Below, piece by piece: positions 1 to 8,327 of a stretch of DNA of 64,000 bases (its first letter is position 1; every line of letters begins with the position of its first letter). Under the pieces are notes generated by a model. The model was given only the letters and a program-made list of their open reading frames with translations. It ran no database searches and was not told the origin of the DNA. The position numbers were made by a program, and so were the translations under genes. Source of the DNA: CBDESM01 sp965242485 (lineage in GTDB: Bacteria; Chloroflexota; Dehalococcoidia; Bin125); the NCBI GenBank assembly GCA_965242485.1, contig CBDESM010000003.1, forward strand, positions 2,549,402-2,613,401. Direction: 5' to 3'.

Positions 1-3000
1 GGCACGCGCACCCGGCGGCGCTGGCGCTCGCTGAAGCGCAGGCCGGCCGCGAGCCGCAGCACGATCTCGCGCTCGTCGTGCTGCACTTCGACGGCCCCGA
101 TCCGCGCCGCGCGCGCGCGCAGCCGCACCGAGTCGAGCAGATTCCGGGCTGGCTGCGGCAGCACCCCGAAGCGGTCTTCCAGTTCGGATTCGATCTCGTC
201 CGCCTGCCCGGCCTCCTGCACGGCGGCCAGGCGCTGGTAGACGTCGAGGCGGATCGCGAGGTCCTCGACCCAGTCGTCCGGCAGCCGCCGCGGCAGCGGC
301 AGGTCGACCGAGACGGCAGGGCCGGCCGCGGGCTGGATGATCGGCGGCGGCTCGCCCTTGGCGGCGGCCTCGGCGCGGGCCTTGACCTGGCGCACGGCCT
401 GCTCCAGCAGCTGGGTGAAGAGCGTGAAGCCGACCGCGCCGATGTGGCCCGATTGCTGCTGGCCGAGCAGGTTGCCGGCGCCGCGGATCTGCAGGTCGCG
501 CAGCGCGATCTGGAAGCCCGCGCCCAGATCCGCCGCGTCCATGATCGCCGCCAGCCGCTGCTGCGCCGTCTCGCTCAGCGCCCGCTCGGGCCGGTACATC
601 AGGTAGGCGAAGGCCCGCTGGGACGAGCGCCCGACCCGCCCGCGCAGCTGGTAGAGCTGGGCCAGCCCGAACATCTCCGCTTGGTCGATGATGATCGTGT
701 TGGCCGAGGGGATGTCCAGGCCCGATTCGATGATCGTCGTGCAGACGAGGACGTCGGCCTCGCCGGAGGTGAATTGGCGCATCGCTTCGGCCAGCATCTG
801 GGGCGGCATCTGGCCGTGCCCGGTGACGAAGCGGGCCTCCGGCACGAGCTCGCGCAGCCGCCGCGCCTCGAAGTCGATGCTGCGCACGGAGTTGTGCAGG
901 AAGAAGGTCTGCCCCTGCCGCTCCAGTTCGCGCAGGATCGCCTGGCGGATCACGGCGTCGTCGCGCGGCTGCACCGTGGTCGTGATCGGCAGCCGCTCGT
1001 CGGGCGCGGTGGCGATGGTCGACATGTCGCGGATGCCGGTCAGCGCCTGGTGCAGCGAGCGCGGGATCGGCGTGGCCGAGAGCGTCAGCACGTCGACCTC
1101 GGTGCGGAGCGACTTCAGTTTTTCCTTGTGCTCGACGCCGAAGCGCTGCTCCTCGTCGATGATCAGCAGGCCCAGGTCGGCGAAGCGGACGTCGTCCTGG
1201 ATCAGGCGGTGGGTGCCGATCACGATGTCGATGGCGCCGCCGGCGAGGTCGGCGATGATCTGCTTCTGCTCGGCCGGGGGGGTGAAGCGGGAGAGCATCG
1301 CGATCCGCACGGGCATGGCGGCGAGCCGCTGCGAGAAGGTTTGCAGGTGCTGCTGCACGAGCACCGTCGTGGGCGCGAGCAGCGCCGCCTGGTAGCCGGC
1401 GTTGACCGCCTTGAACGCGGCCCGCACCGCGATCTCGGTCTTGCCGTAGCCGACGTCGCCGACCACGATCCGGTCCATCGGTTCGGCCGCCTCCTGGTCG
1501 CGCCGCACCGACTCCAGCGCCTCGTGCTGGTCGGGCGTCTCGACGAACGGGAACGAGGCCTCGAGTTCCAGCTGCAGGTCGGTGTCGGGTCCGAGCGCGA
1601 GGCCGGGCTCGGCCGCGCGCCTGGCGTGCAGCTCGATCAGGTCCTCGGCGATGTCGGCGACCGCGCCGCGCACCTTGGCCTTGGCCCGCTCCCACTGCTG
1701 CGTGCCCAGCCGGGTCAGCGCCGGCCGGGTCGCCGAGGGGCCGACGTAGGGCTGGATGCGGTGGAGGTTTTCGAGCGGCACCAGCAGACGGTCGCCCATC
1801 GCGTAGCGCAGGTCGAGGCACTCGGTCTCGCGCCCGCCGCGCTCGTCGGTGACGATGCCCTGGAACTTCCCAATCCCGGAATCCACGTGGACGACGTAGT
1901 CGCCCGGCTTCAGCTCGTCGAGCAGGCTGCGCGGGGCCTCGCGCGCCGGCTCGGCCCGCGGCTGCCGCCGCTGCTTGGCGAAGCCGAAGATCTCCGTGTC
2001 CGTGATCAGCTCGATCGCCGGCCCGCCGGCCGCGTCCAGCAGCAGCCAGCCCTCCGGGGGCGAGGCGAACCCGATCTGGATCACGCGCGGGTCCGCGATC
2101 TCCTCCGCCGCGGAAGCGACCGGCAGGCGGTAGTCGGCCAGCATGTCGAGCAGCCGCGCCGCCTGCAGCGAGAGCACGAACCGTCGCGCGCCGGTCGCCG
2201 CGTCGAGCTTGTCGACCAAGCCGTTGACGCTGCCCGCGAGCCGATCGGCCGAGCGGAACGGCAGCCGCTCCGTCCCCAGCCGGCTCAGCGAAACGGCGTT
2301 GGTGTGCGCCGCCAGCGAGGCCTCCAGCTCCTCCGCGTCCTGGAACGGGTGCGGCAGGTCGTCGGGGATCGCGCGCCGCGCGGCCAGTTCGTCGCGCGCC
2401 CGCCGCGCCCGCTCGTCCCGCTCCTCGGCCCGCTGCGCGATCTCGCGCGGCTCGACCAGCACCAGCAGCGCAGATTCGGGCAGGTGGTCCCAGATCAGCC
2501 CGGGCGCGGTGAACGCGGTGAAGAAGTGGTCCGGCAGCCCGTAGCGCTGCGCCGCATCGGCCGGCGCACCCGCGGCCAAGGCCTCGGAGGCCGGGCGCAG
2601 GGCGAACGGCCCGGCCTCGCCGGTCGAGCGCTGCGTGAGCGGATCGAAGCGCCGCATCGACTCGATTCGATCCTCCTCCGAGAGGTCGATCCGCAGCGGC
2701 GCGTCGTCGGCCGGAGTCCAGAGGTCGAGGATGTTCCCGCGCGCGGCGAACTGGCCCGGCGCGGCGACGATGCGGGCGCGCTCGTAGCCGAGCGAGGCCA
2801 GCGCCGAGATCAGCTCGGCGCGGGGCAGCGGCGCGCCCGCGGCCAGACGGGGGCCGTCGCGCGGCACCGCCAGCGTGCGCTGGGCGGCCGCGTCGGCCGA
2901 GGTCGCGACGATGCCGGGGGCGCGCTCCGAGCGCAGCGCGTCCAGCGCCCGCTGCCGCGCCTCGATCGCGGCCCGGTCCGGCGGCTGCAGCTCGTAGGGC

Positions 3001-3266
3001 GCGGTGTCGCGCGTCGGGAACGGCATCAGCCGCTCCAGCTGATCGGCGGAGAGCCAGAGCGGGAGCGCCTGCAGCAGCTCGTCGGCCGCGGCCGGCGTCG
3101 GGGCGACGATCAGGGCCGGGCCTTCGCGCCGCGCCAGCAGCCCCGCGATCGCGGCCGGCTTGGCCCCGTCGGGCAGGCCGAATTCGCCCGGCCGCGCGGG
3201 CAGCGCCGCCGCGATCTCCGGCGCCAGATGCGCCAGCAGCGACGGCGCGGCGGGGTCGTTCAGCAT
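1..3266 (-). CDS. mfd: Transcription-repair coupling factor Mfd (C-terminus cut by window edge)
   Basis: Mfd is an ATP-driven DNA translocase that removes stalled RNA polymerase from lesions and recruits UvrA. About 1088 codons lie in the window against a usual length near 1150, so only the last part is missing. The N-terminal UvrB-like part carries PFPTRDTAPYE. The translocase core shows Walker A GDVGYGKTE (near 1440-1465), the DEEQ box in IIDEEQRFG (near 1140-1165), motif III SATPIPR, and a late LRGRVGRS motif (near 630-650). I chose the ATG at 3266, which gives MLNDP; an in-frame ATG at 3290 would add eight residues, and neither has a strong Shine-Dalgarno sequence. It is the last gene of a minus-strand run starting at pth and follows the coiled-coil gene by 43 bases. 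Confidence 0.96.
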   Translation of the reverse strand, partial: MLNDPAAPSLLAHLAPEIAAALPARPGEFGLPDGAKPAAIAGLLARREGPALIVAPTPAAADELLQALPLWLSADQLERLMPFPTRDTAPYELQPPDRAAIEARQRALDALRSERAPGIVATSADAAAQRTLAVPRDGPRLAAGAPLPRAELISALASLGYERARIVAAPGQFAARGNILDLWTPADDAPLRIDLSEEDRIESMRRFDPLTQRSTGEAGPFALRPASEALAAGAPADAAQRYGLPDHFFTAFTAPGLIWDHLPESALLVLVEPREIAQRAEERDERARRARDELAARRAIPDDLPHPFQDAEELEASLAAHTNAVSLSRLGTERLPFRSADRLAGSVNGLVDKLDAATGARRFVLSLQAARLLDMLADYRLPVASAAEEIADPRVIQIGFASPPEGWLLLDAAGGPAIELITDTEIFGFAKQRRQPRAEPAREAPRSLLDELKPGDYVVHVDSGIGKFQGIVTDERGGRETECLDLRYAMGDRLLVPLENLHRIQPYVGPSATRPALTRLGTQQWERAKAKVRGAVADIAEDLIELHARRAAEPGLALGPDTDLQLELEASFPFVETPDQHEALESVRRDQEAAEPMDRIVVGDVGYGKTEIAVRAAFKAVNAGYQAALLAPTTVLVQQHLQTFSQRLAAMPVRIAMLSRFTPPAEQKQIIADLAGGAIDIVIGTHRLIQDDVRFADLGLLIIDEEQRFGVEHKEKLKSLRTEVDVLTLSATPIPRSLHQALTGIRDMSTIATAPDERLPITTTVQPRDDAVIRQAILRELERQGQTFFLHNSVRSIDFEARRLRELVPEARFVTGHGQMPPQMLAEAMRQFTSGEADVLVCTTIIESGLDIPSANTIIIDQAEMFGLAQLYQLRGRVGRSSQRAFAYLMYRPERALSETAQQRLAAIMDAADLGAGFQIALRDLQIRGAGNLLGQQQSGHIGAVGFTLFTQLLEQAVRQVKARAEAAAKGEPPPIIQPAAGPAVSVDLPLPRRLPDDWVEDLAIRLDVYQRLAAVQEAGQADEIESELEDRFGVLPQPARNLLDSVRLRARAARIGAVEVQHDEREIVLRLAAGLRFSERQRRRVRV

Positions 3267-3309
3267 CCCGCCCCGCGGCGGGCCGCGCATTGCGGCGGCT
3301 CGGCCATGC

Positions 3310-5436
3310 TCAGAACCCGCCGCTCGTCGGCACCAGCTTGTGCGGCCCGATGAAGCCCACGTGCACCTTGCCCGTCGCCCCGCCCGTGTCGTCGTGGAAG
3401 TAGATGCGGGGCACGTTCGGGGTGCTGCCGGAGAAGGTGAGGTGGCTCTCCATCTGGATCACGTAGGCGCCGTTGATCTTGCGGTGGCCGCCGTCGACGC
3501 CGCCGTCGATCTCGAACTCGCGCGCCGCGCCGGTGGCCTTCCCGCTCGCCGTCGTGTCCGAATCCTTCATCGCGATGCGGTGCGTGCTGAACGGGTACTT
3601 CTTCGCCATGCCCCGCTGCTGCCACTCGTAGAAGCCGCCGGAGAAGCCGCCGCGCTCGGTCGCGTATTCGTTGAGCGAGTGCAGCCCTTCGATCACGCTC
3701 TCGCGCCACCGCTCGCGCGACTCCCTGTCCACCTTGTCGGCGTGCTCCAGTGCGGCATCCGGAACTTCCACGCCGTCGAGCAGCTCCGCCGCGATCCGTA
3801 GCACCTCGCTCATGCTGCCTTGGTCCAAATCGAGCACCGTGCCGCTTGGCCGCTCGCCGTCCCCGTCCCGGGACGGCTCGCCCCGCCGCAGCTCGCTCAG
3901 CTCCGCGTCGCGGTTCTCCAGGTCCTGCTCCAGCCCGGCCAGCCGCCGTGCCAACTCGTCGCGCTCGCCGCGCGCTTCTTTTGCCGCTTCCGCCTCGCGC
4001 TCGGCCCGGGCTTCGGCGCCTTCCTGCCGCCGCTTCCAGCCGTTGATCTCGCCGTCCTTGCCCGCAAGCTCGCCTTCGAGCCGCGCGACCTTCGTCTCGA
4101 GCTTCCCGATCTTGCCGTCCTTCTGCTCCAGCTCGGCCCGCGTCTCCTCCGGGAGATCGCGCGCGTCCTTCGCCGTCTGCGCCTCGCGCCGGGCGGCCTC
4201 GCGCTGCTCGATCAGGTCGCGCCGCTCCTTGGCGCGCTCCCGCTCGAGGTCCGCGACCTGCCCCTTCGCGCGCTCCTTGGCGCGATTCGCTTCCTCGACG
4301 AGCATCGGGACCTGCGCGAGCTCCTCTTCCAGCCGCTCCGCCTCCGCCGCCCGCAGTTCGAGCGACTCGATCGTGCCGAGGTGGCTCAACGCTTCGTTCT
4401 CGGCCGTTTCGGCCCGCTCCTCCACAGCTGCGAGCGCCGCGGCCCGTTCCTCCGCCCCCGCCAGCCGTTCCGCCAGCCGGTTGTTGTTCTCCCGCAGATC
4501 GCGCTGCGACTGTTCCGCGGTCGCGAGCCGGGCTTCCAGCTCCGTGATCTCCGCGTGCAGGTGCAGCGCGGCCGGGCCCAGTCCCCCGCGGTTCAGCTTC
4601 GCGAGCAGCTCGGCCAAGTCGAGATCCAGGCGGCGGTTCTTCGAGCGTTCGCTCCTCAGCTCGTCGCTCTTGAGCGCCAGCCGGCGCTGCAGCCTGTCCG
4701 CGCTCTCCAGCGCCTGCCTCGCCGACGCATCCCGCTCGGTGAGCGTCTCCGCCAAGCGCTGCTCCGCCGCCTCCGCCTGCGCGGCCGTCATCGCCCGCGC
4801 CTGTTCGGCCGCCTCCTCCGCGTCCTTCACCTGCTGCCGCAGATTCTCCGTTTCATGATGCAGGTACTGCTTCTCCCGCTCTCGTTCCCGCTTCAGCTCT
4901 TCGAAGGTGGCGCCCGTTTGATCCATCTCGCCCCGCAGCGCGGCGACCTCCGTCCGCACCTCGTCCATCTGGGCGTCCGCCTGCCTCATGCCGTCTTCCG
5001 CCTCCTCGGCGCGGCGCTTCCAAGCACCTGCTTCGCGCAGCACTTTTTGCAGCTGATCGCCGTCCTGCTGCAGATTGCGGACCTCTTCCCGTGCCGCGTC
5101 CCGCTCGGAGAGGGCCTGATTCAAGCGCTCCTCGGCCGACTCCGCCACCGTGGCCGTCATTGCCTGAGACCGCTTGGCTTCCGCCTCCGCCGCTTCCGCC
5201 CGCCGCCGCCATTCCTCCGCCTCGCGCAGCGCCTGCTGGTCGACGTCCTCCTGCGGCTCCGCCCGCGCCGCTTCGAGCTCGGCTTGCAGCCTGCCGGCAT
5301 CGGCCCGGGCAGCATCGAGCTCGCGCTGCTTGGCGGCGAGCTGCGACTTGATTTCGGCGACCTGCTGCCGCAGGCGCATTGATGCGGCCGTGGCGGTGAC
5401 CGCAGTCACCGCGGAGCCAAGTGCGAGCAGTCCCAT
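3310..5436 (-). CDS. Membrane-anchored long coiled-coil protein with C-terminal GPH domain
   Basis: This 708-residue protein has no family I can name. Residues 2-20 are hydrophobic and small-residue rich (LLALGSAVTAVTATAA), probably a membrane anchor. Residues 22 to about 520 are almost continuous coiled coil, very rich in Glu, Arg and Ala. The last 165 or so residues form a globular domain beginning near SMSEVLRIAAELLDG and ending in PRIYFHDDTGGATG, VHVGF and GPHK. The same domain ends the next gene upstream (5467-6135), so the two are paralogous at the C-terminus with different N-termini. The genes are 30 bases apart, co-directional, and lie between pth and mfd, which are often neighbours. 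Function is unknown; an envelope-linked sensor or structural role is a guess. Confidence 0.85.
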   Translation of the reverse strand: MGLLALGSAVTAVTATAASMRLRQQVAEIKSQLAAKQRELDAARADAGRLQAELEAARAEPQEDVDQQALREAEEWRRRAEAAEAEAKRSQAMTATVAESAEERLNQALSERDAAREEVRNLQQDGDQLQKVLREAGAWKRRAEEAEDGMRQADAQMDEVRTEVAALRGEMDQTGATFEELKREREREKQYLHHETENLRQQVKDAEEAAEQARAMTAAQAEAAEQRLAETLTERDASARQALESADRLQRRLALKSDELRSERSKNRRLDLDLAELLAKLNRGGLGPAALHLHAEITELEARLATAEQSQRDLRENNNRLAERLAGAEERAAALAAVEERAETAENEALSHLGTIESLELRAAEAERLEEELAQVPMLVEEANRAKERAKGQVADLERERAKERRDLIEQREAARREAQTAKDARDLPEETRAELEQKDGKIGKLETKVARLEGELAGKDGEINGWKRRQEGAEARAEREAEAAKEARGERDELARRLAGLEQDLENRDAELSELRRGEPSRDGDGERPSGTVLDLDQGSMSEVLRIAAELLDGVEVPDAALEHADKVDRESRERWRESVIEGLHSLNEYATERGGFSGGFYEWQQRGMAKKYPFSTHRIAMKDSDTTASGKATGAAREFEIDGGVDGGHRKINGAYVIQMESHLTFSGSTPNVPRIYFHDDTGGATGKVHVGFIGPHKLVPTSGGF

Positions 5437-5466
5437 CAGTGCGTCCTTTCCCTGCGTTGCCGTCGT

Positions 5467-6135
5467 TCAGTCCGCGTGGCGCCAGCTGCGCATGTGCCGG
5501 TGCGGACCCGCGAACCCGATGTGGACCTGGCCGGTCGCCCCGCCGGCATCGTCCGCGAAGTACAGGCGCGGCGAGTGCCCCGAATGCCCGGTGCTGATCC
5601 GCAGGTGCGAAACCATCACCATCTTGCCTTCGGGCCGCAGCGCCTTCGATACCGGCCGGTAGCGCTCCGTCCGGAAGCGCCAATCGTCCGAGACCTTCTC
5701 GCCTTCCGAGATCACGACCTGATTGGCATACCACGCCTGCGGATGTCCGCTGTTGCGGCACCAGTAGGCGAAATTCTGGTGCTGCCGCGCCTGCGGATCG
5801 CGGGCGTATGCATCCAGTGCGCGGACGGCTTGGGTGATCTTCAAAATGACCGCGGCGGCGTCCGGCCCCGTCTCCAACTCGTCCAGCGCGGCCAGCGCGC
5901 CATCGGCGATGGCCACGCCGTCCAGTCCCGCGACATGCACGAACGCGTGCAGCGCCTCGCTGAGGCTCGGCACGCCCCGCCGAGCTCCCATCCGCAGCAC
6001 CGGCCTCCGAGGTTCGACGATCCGGGGCGCGGGCACGACCGCGACCGGCCGCTGCGGAGGCGCGAGCACGCCGACCAGCGGCGGCGGCCGCCGGTACCTG
6101 AGGATCGCCGCCAAGATGTCCGCGGGGCTGCGCAT
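5467..6135 (-). CDS. Paralogue of the GPH C-terminal domain with short N-terminus
   Basis: This 222-residue protein is of unknown function. The ATG at 6135 (MRSPADILAAI) is preferred over a start at 6303, because a TACCCT -10 element sits eight bases upstream and the extension has atypical composition. Residues 10-60 are Pro/Arg/Val rich and likely unstructured. From SLSEALHAFVHVAGLDGV onward it aligns by eye with the C-terminus of the 708-residue neighbour. The final motif is PRLYFADDAGGATG, VHIGF, GPHRH, against PRIYFHDDTGGATG, VHVGF, GPHK next door. It lacks the coiled coil and the membrane anchor. The pair may form a complex or a sensor/effector set, but that is inference. Confidence 0.8.
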   Translation of the reverse strand: MRSPADILAAILRYRRPPPLVGVLAPPQRPVAVVPAPRIVEPRRPVLRMGARRGVPSLSEALHAFVHVAGLDGVAIADGALAALDELETGPDAAAVILKITQAVRALDAYARDPQARQHQNFAYWCRNSGHPQAWYANQVVISEGEKVSDDWRFRTERYRPVSKALRPEGKMVMVSHLRISTGHSGHSPRLYFADDAGGATGQVHIGFAGPHRHMRSWRHAD

Positions 6136-6143
6136 ATGTTGAG

Positions 6144-6149
6144 AGGGTA
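6144..6149 (-). promoter_or_regulatory. -10 element TACCCT for the 222-residue gene
   Basis: The minus strand reads CTACCCTCTC, ending eight bases before the ATG at 6135, so the transcript would be nearly leaderless. The same TTACCCTCTC string precedes the DUF262 gene at 27558. It lies in the 173-base gap after pth, in which I see nothing else. Confidence 0.45.
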
Positions 6150-6308
6150 GCAATTTCGGCGGCAGATTGCGCAGTCGGCGGCCGGAAGAGCCGCTGTATG
6201 CCTGCGGCCCCGTCCAGATGGGGAGCGGCTGCCCAAGACCGCGCCTATACCCTCCGCGGCGACCTATCGACACGGCTGATATGTTCACCGGGCAGCCAGC
6301 CATTGCAC

Positions 6309-6947
6309 TCAGCCATTAAAGCGATTCATAGCCGTTTCGATACCGTCCTTCAGTATTGAAACGACCGCTTCTGCAGCGCGCTGCTCCGCATCCCGCAGCG
6401 CTTGCCGCTCTTCCGGCGATGGATCGCTCAGCAGGTGATTCGCCACATCGTCGGGCGCGTGGCTCGGCGAGCCGCCGACGATGGGGCGGCCGACGCCGAT
6501 CCGCACGCGCGGGAAGCCGAGCTCGCCGATCAGCGACTGGATGTTGCGCATCCCGTTCTGCCCCGCGTGCCCGCCCTCGCCGCGCACGCGGATGCGGCCC
6601 GGCGGCAGGTCCAGCTCGTCCACGATCAGGATCAGGTCTGACGGCGCGGCCCCGTACAGCGCCAGCAGCGCCTGCACTGCGCGGCCCGATTCGTTCATGT
6701 ACGTCCGCGGCAGCGCCACCGCGACCGGGCCGTGCCGCGTCTCCCCCTGCGCGAGCCGGAACAACCGCTCCCGCGAGGGCTGCGGCAGGCCGAGCAGCCT
6801 CCGCGCCGCCTCCGCCGCCCGCAGCCCCGCGTTATGGCGATTCCCCCGATGCTCAGAATCCGGGTTGCCCAACCCGACGATCAGCCGCGCCCCGCGCAGC
6901 GGCCGCTCCTTCCCCCGCCGCAACTTCGGCAACCGCATCCGCGCCAT
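6309..6947 (-). CDS. pth: Peptidyl-tRNA hydrolase
   Basis: Pth cleaves the ester bond of peptidyl-tRNAs that drop off ribosomes and so recycles tRNA. The 212-residue product has the family signature LIVGLGNPDSEHRGNRHNAG, including the catalytic His of RHN. DELDLPPGRIRVR contains the catalytic Asp. The later motif normally read as GHNGL appears here as GQNGM, so the usual His is Gln while the Asn is kept. The start at 6947 (MARMRL) is preferred to a GTG 18 bases upstream. It is divergent from the nuclease gene at 7025, with a 77-base shared control region, and heads the run leading to mfd. Confidence 0.95.
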   Translation of the reverse strand: MARMRLPKLRRGKERPLRGARLIVGLGNPDSEHRGNRHNAGLRAAEAARRLLGLPQPSRERLFRLAQGETRHGPVAVALPRTYMNESGRAVQALLALYGAAPSDLILIVDELDLPPGRIRVRGEGGHAGQNGMRNIQSLIGELGFPRVRIGVGRPIVGGSPSHAPDDVANHLLSDPSPEERQALRDAEQRAAEAVVSILKDGIETAMNRFNG

Positions 6948-7024
6948 GCCCCAATTCTCGCACACCTCACGCCGCCCCTGGACGCCCGGACCGCCGCCGG
7001 GTAAGTTGCCCGCGGAGGCGCGGC

Positions 7025-8263
7025 ATGACTCTTCCCAAGCGGCGCGAGATACATCCTGAGCTGCTGCAGGCGTTGCTCGGATTCGGCGGGGAGGCGCAGA
7101 TGCGCGACGTCATTCCGGTCGTCACCGAGGCGTTCCCGCAGATCACGAACGAAGACCTCGGCCTGCTGCGCAAGAAGGGCGACAGCCTCTGGAAGAACCG
7201 GGTGCAGTGGGCTCGGCTGGATCTCGCCTACGCGGGCAAAATCGCCTCGCCGGCCAAGGGCATTTGGGCGCTCACCGACGCGGGACGCGCGGAAGCAGAG
7301 GCGCTCAGAGCGGCCGCTTCGGGCGTCGCTGAACCTCCCGCGGCAGACTATGAGGGCGATCCTCGTGACGAGAACGACGAGGAAGAGGAACAGGCAACGT
7401 CGGAACCGGCAATGCCGGAGATCGCGATACTGCCGACCGATGCCGAACGAATCGCTGCTGAACTCTCGGATGCCGCCATCGACTCCAAAGCGCCGGCGCG
7501 ACTAGAAACGGCCGTCGCCGACGCGCTCCGTTTCCTAGGCTTCGAAGCCGAACAGCTCGGCGGCGCGGGGCGCACCGACGTATTCGCCGTGGCCGAACTC
7601 GGCGTCGACCGCTACACCGTCGTGGTGGATGCCAAATCCACCGCCTCCGGCAAGGTCAATGACCATCAGATCGATTGGGACTCGATCGTCGACCATCGCG
7701 AGCAGGAGCGCGCCGACTACTCCTGCATCGTGGGGCCCGGCTTCGCCGCCGGCAACCTGCGCGAGCGCGCCGGCCGCCACGCGACCCGCCTGCTCGCCAC
7801 CGGCCAGCTCGCGCAGATCGTCCGCATCCACACCGACTCGCCGCTCTCGCTCAAGGATCTCGAGCGCCTCTTCGATGCGACCGTCGAGACGACGACGGCG
7901 CTGCGCGATTTGGAGACCGCTTCCAGCGAACGCGCCCGGCGGCGCAGGCTGCCGCTCAAGCTGCTGCGGATCATCGACAGCTTCAACCGCACCAAGCCCA
8001 CCGCAGTGCTGGCCAAGCCGGAGCCGCTCTGGGGCATCCTGCTCCACACCGACGACGCCGACGGCAAGGGCGCGACCCTCGAAGAAGTGGAGTCCGCGCT
8101 GGCGCTGCTGGAAACGCTCGGCGTCCTCCGCCGCAGCAACGGCGAGGGCTACGTCTCGCAGACCAGCCTGAACGGCGCCAAGCAGATGCTCGACGCGGCG
8201 CCAACAGATGAATCTCCTCCTAGTGACGACCCCGCCGAGGAGCGGGACGCCCGCGCCATCTGA
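7025..8263 (+). CDS. Mrr-like restriction endonuclease, copy A
   Basis: This 412-residue protein has an N-terminal winged-helix domain like Mrr_N (FPQITNEDLGLLRKKGDSLW, then KGIWALTDAGR). An acidic linker follows (DENDEEEEQ, near residues 115-125). The nuclease-like domain is PD-(D/E)XK in pattern: FEAEQLGGAGRTDV with the Asp, then VVVDAKS supplying the D-x-K pair. A C-terminal helical/winged segment ends LRRSNGEGYVSQTS. It is followed 64 bases later by a full-length paralogue and then by a DNA methyltransferase. I infer a restriction role. Because there are two nucleases and one methylase, either a heterodimeric enzyme or duplicated specificities is possible. The exact restriction type is not determinable from sequence. 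Confidence 0.85.
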   Translation: MTLPKRREIHPELLQALLGFGGEAQMRDVIPVVTEAFPQITNEDLGLLRKKGDSLWKNRVQWARLDLAYAGKIASPAKGIWALTDAGRAEAEALRAAASGVAEPPAADYEGDPRDENDEEEEQATSEPAMPEIAILPTDAERIAAELSDAAIDSKAPARLETAVADALRFLGFEAEQLGGAGRTDVFAVAELGVDRYTVVVDAKSTASGKVNDHQIDWDSIVDHREQERADYSCIVGPGFAAGNLRERAGRHATRLLATGQLAQIVRIHTDSPLSLKDLERLFDATVETTTALRDLETASSERARRRRLPLKLLRIIDSFNRTKPTAVLAKPEPLWGILLHTDDADGKGATLEEVESALALLETLGVLRRSNGEGYVSQTSLNGAKQMLDAAPTDESPPSDDPAEERDARAI

Positions 8264-8280
8264 GCGGCAATCCGGCCGGC

Positions 8281-8309
8281 TGGATTCGCGCCGGGCGCGG
8301 GCCTAGCCT
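8281..8309 (+). promoter_or_regulatory. Promoter: TGGATT, 17 bases, TAGCCT
   Basis: The -10-like TAGCCT is at 8304-8309, 18 bases before the ATG of copy B. A weak -35-like TGGATT lies at 8281-8286 with a 17-base spacer. This exact TAGCCT recurs at several other gene starts in the window. Confidence 0.5.
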
Positions 8310-8327
8310 GCCGGCAGCGAGGGCGCG

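Noticed and set aside
78..3353. A 1091-codon plus-strand open frame rich in Arg, Gly and Asp
   Set aside because: It is the antisense shadow of mfd; the minus strand has all helicase motifs and runs off the window edge.
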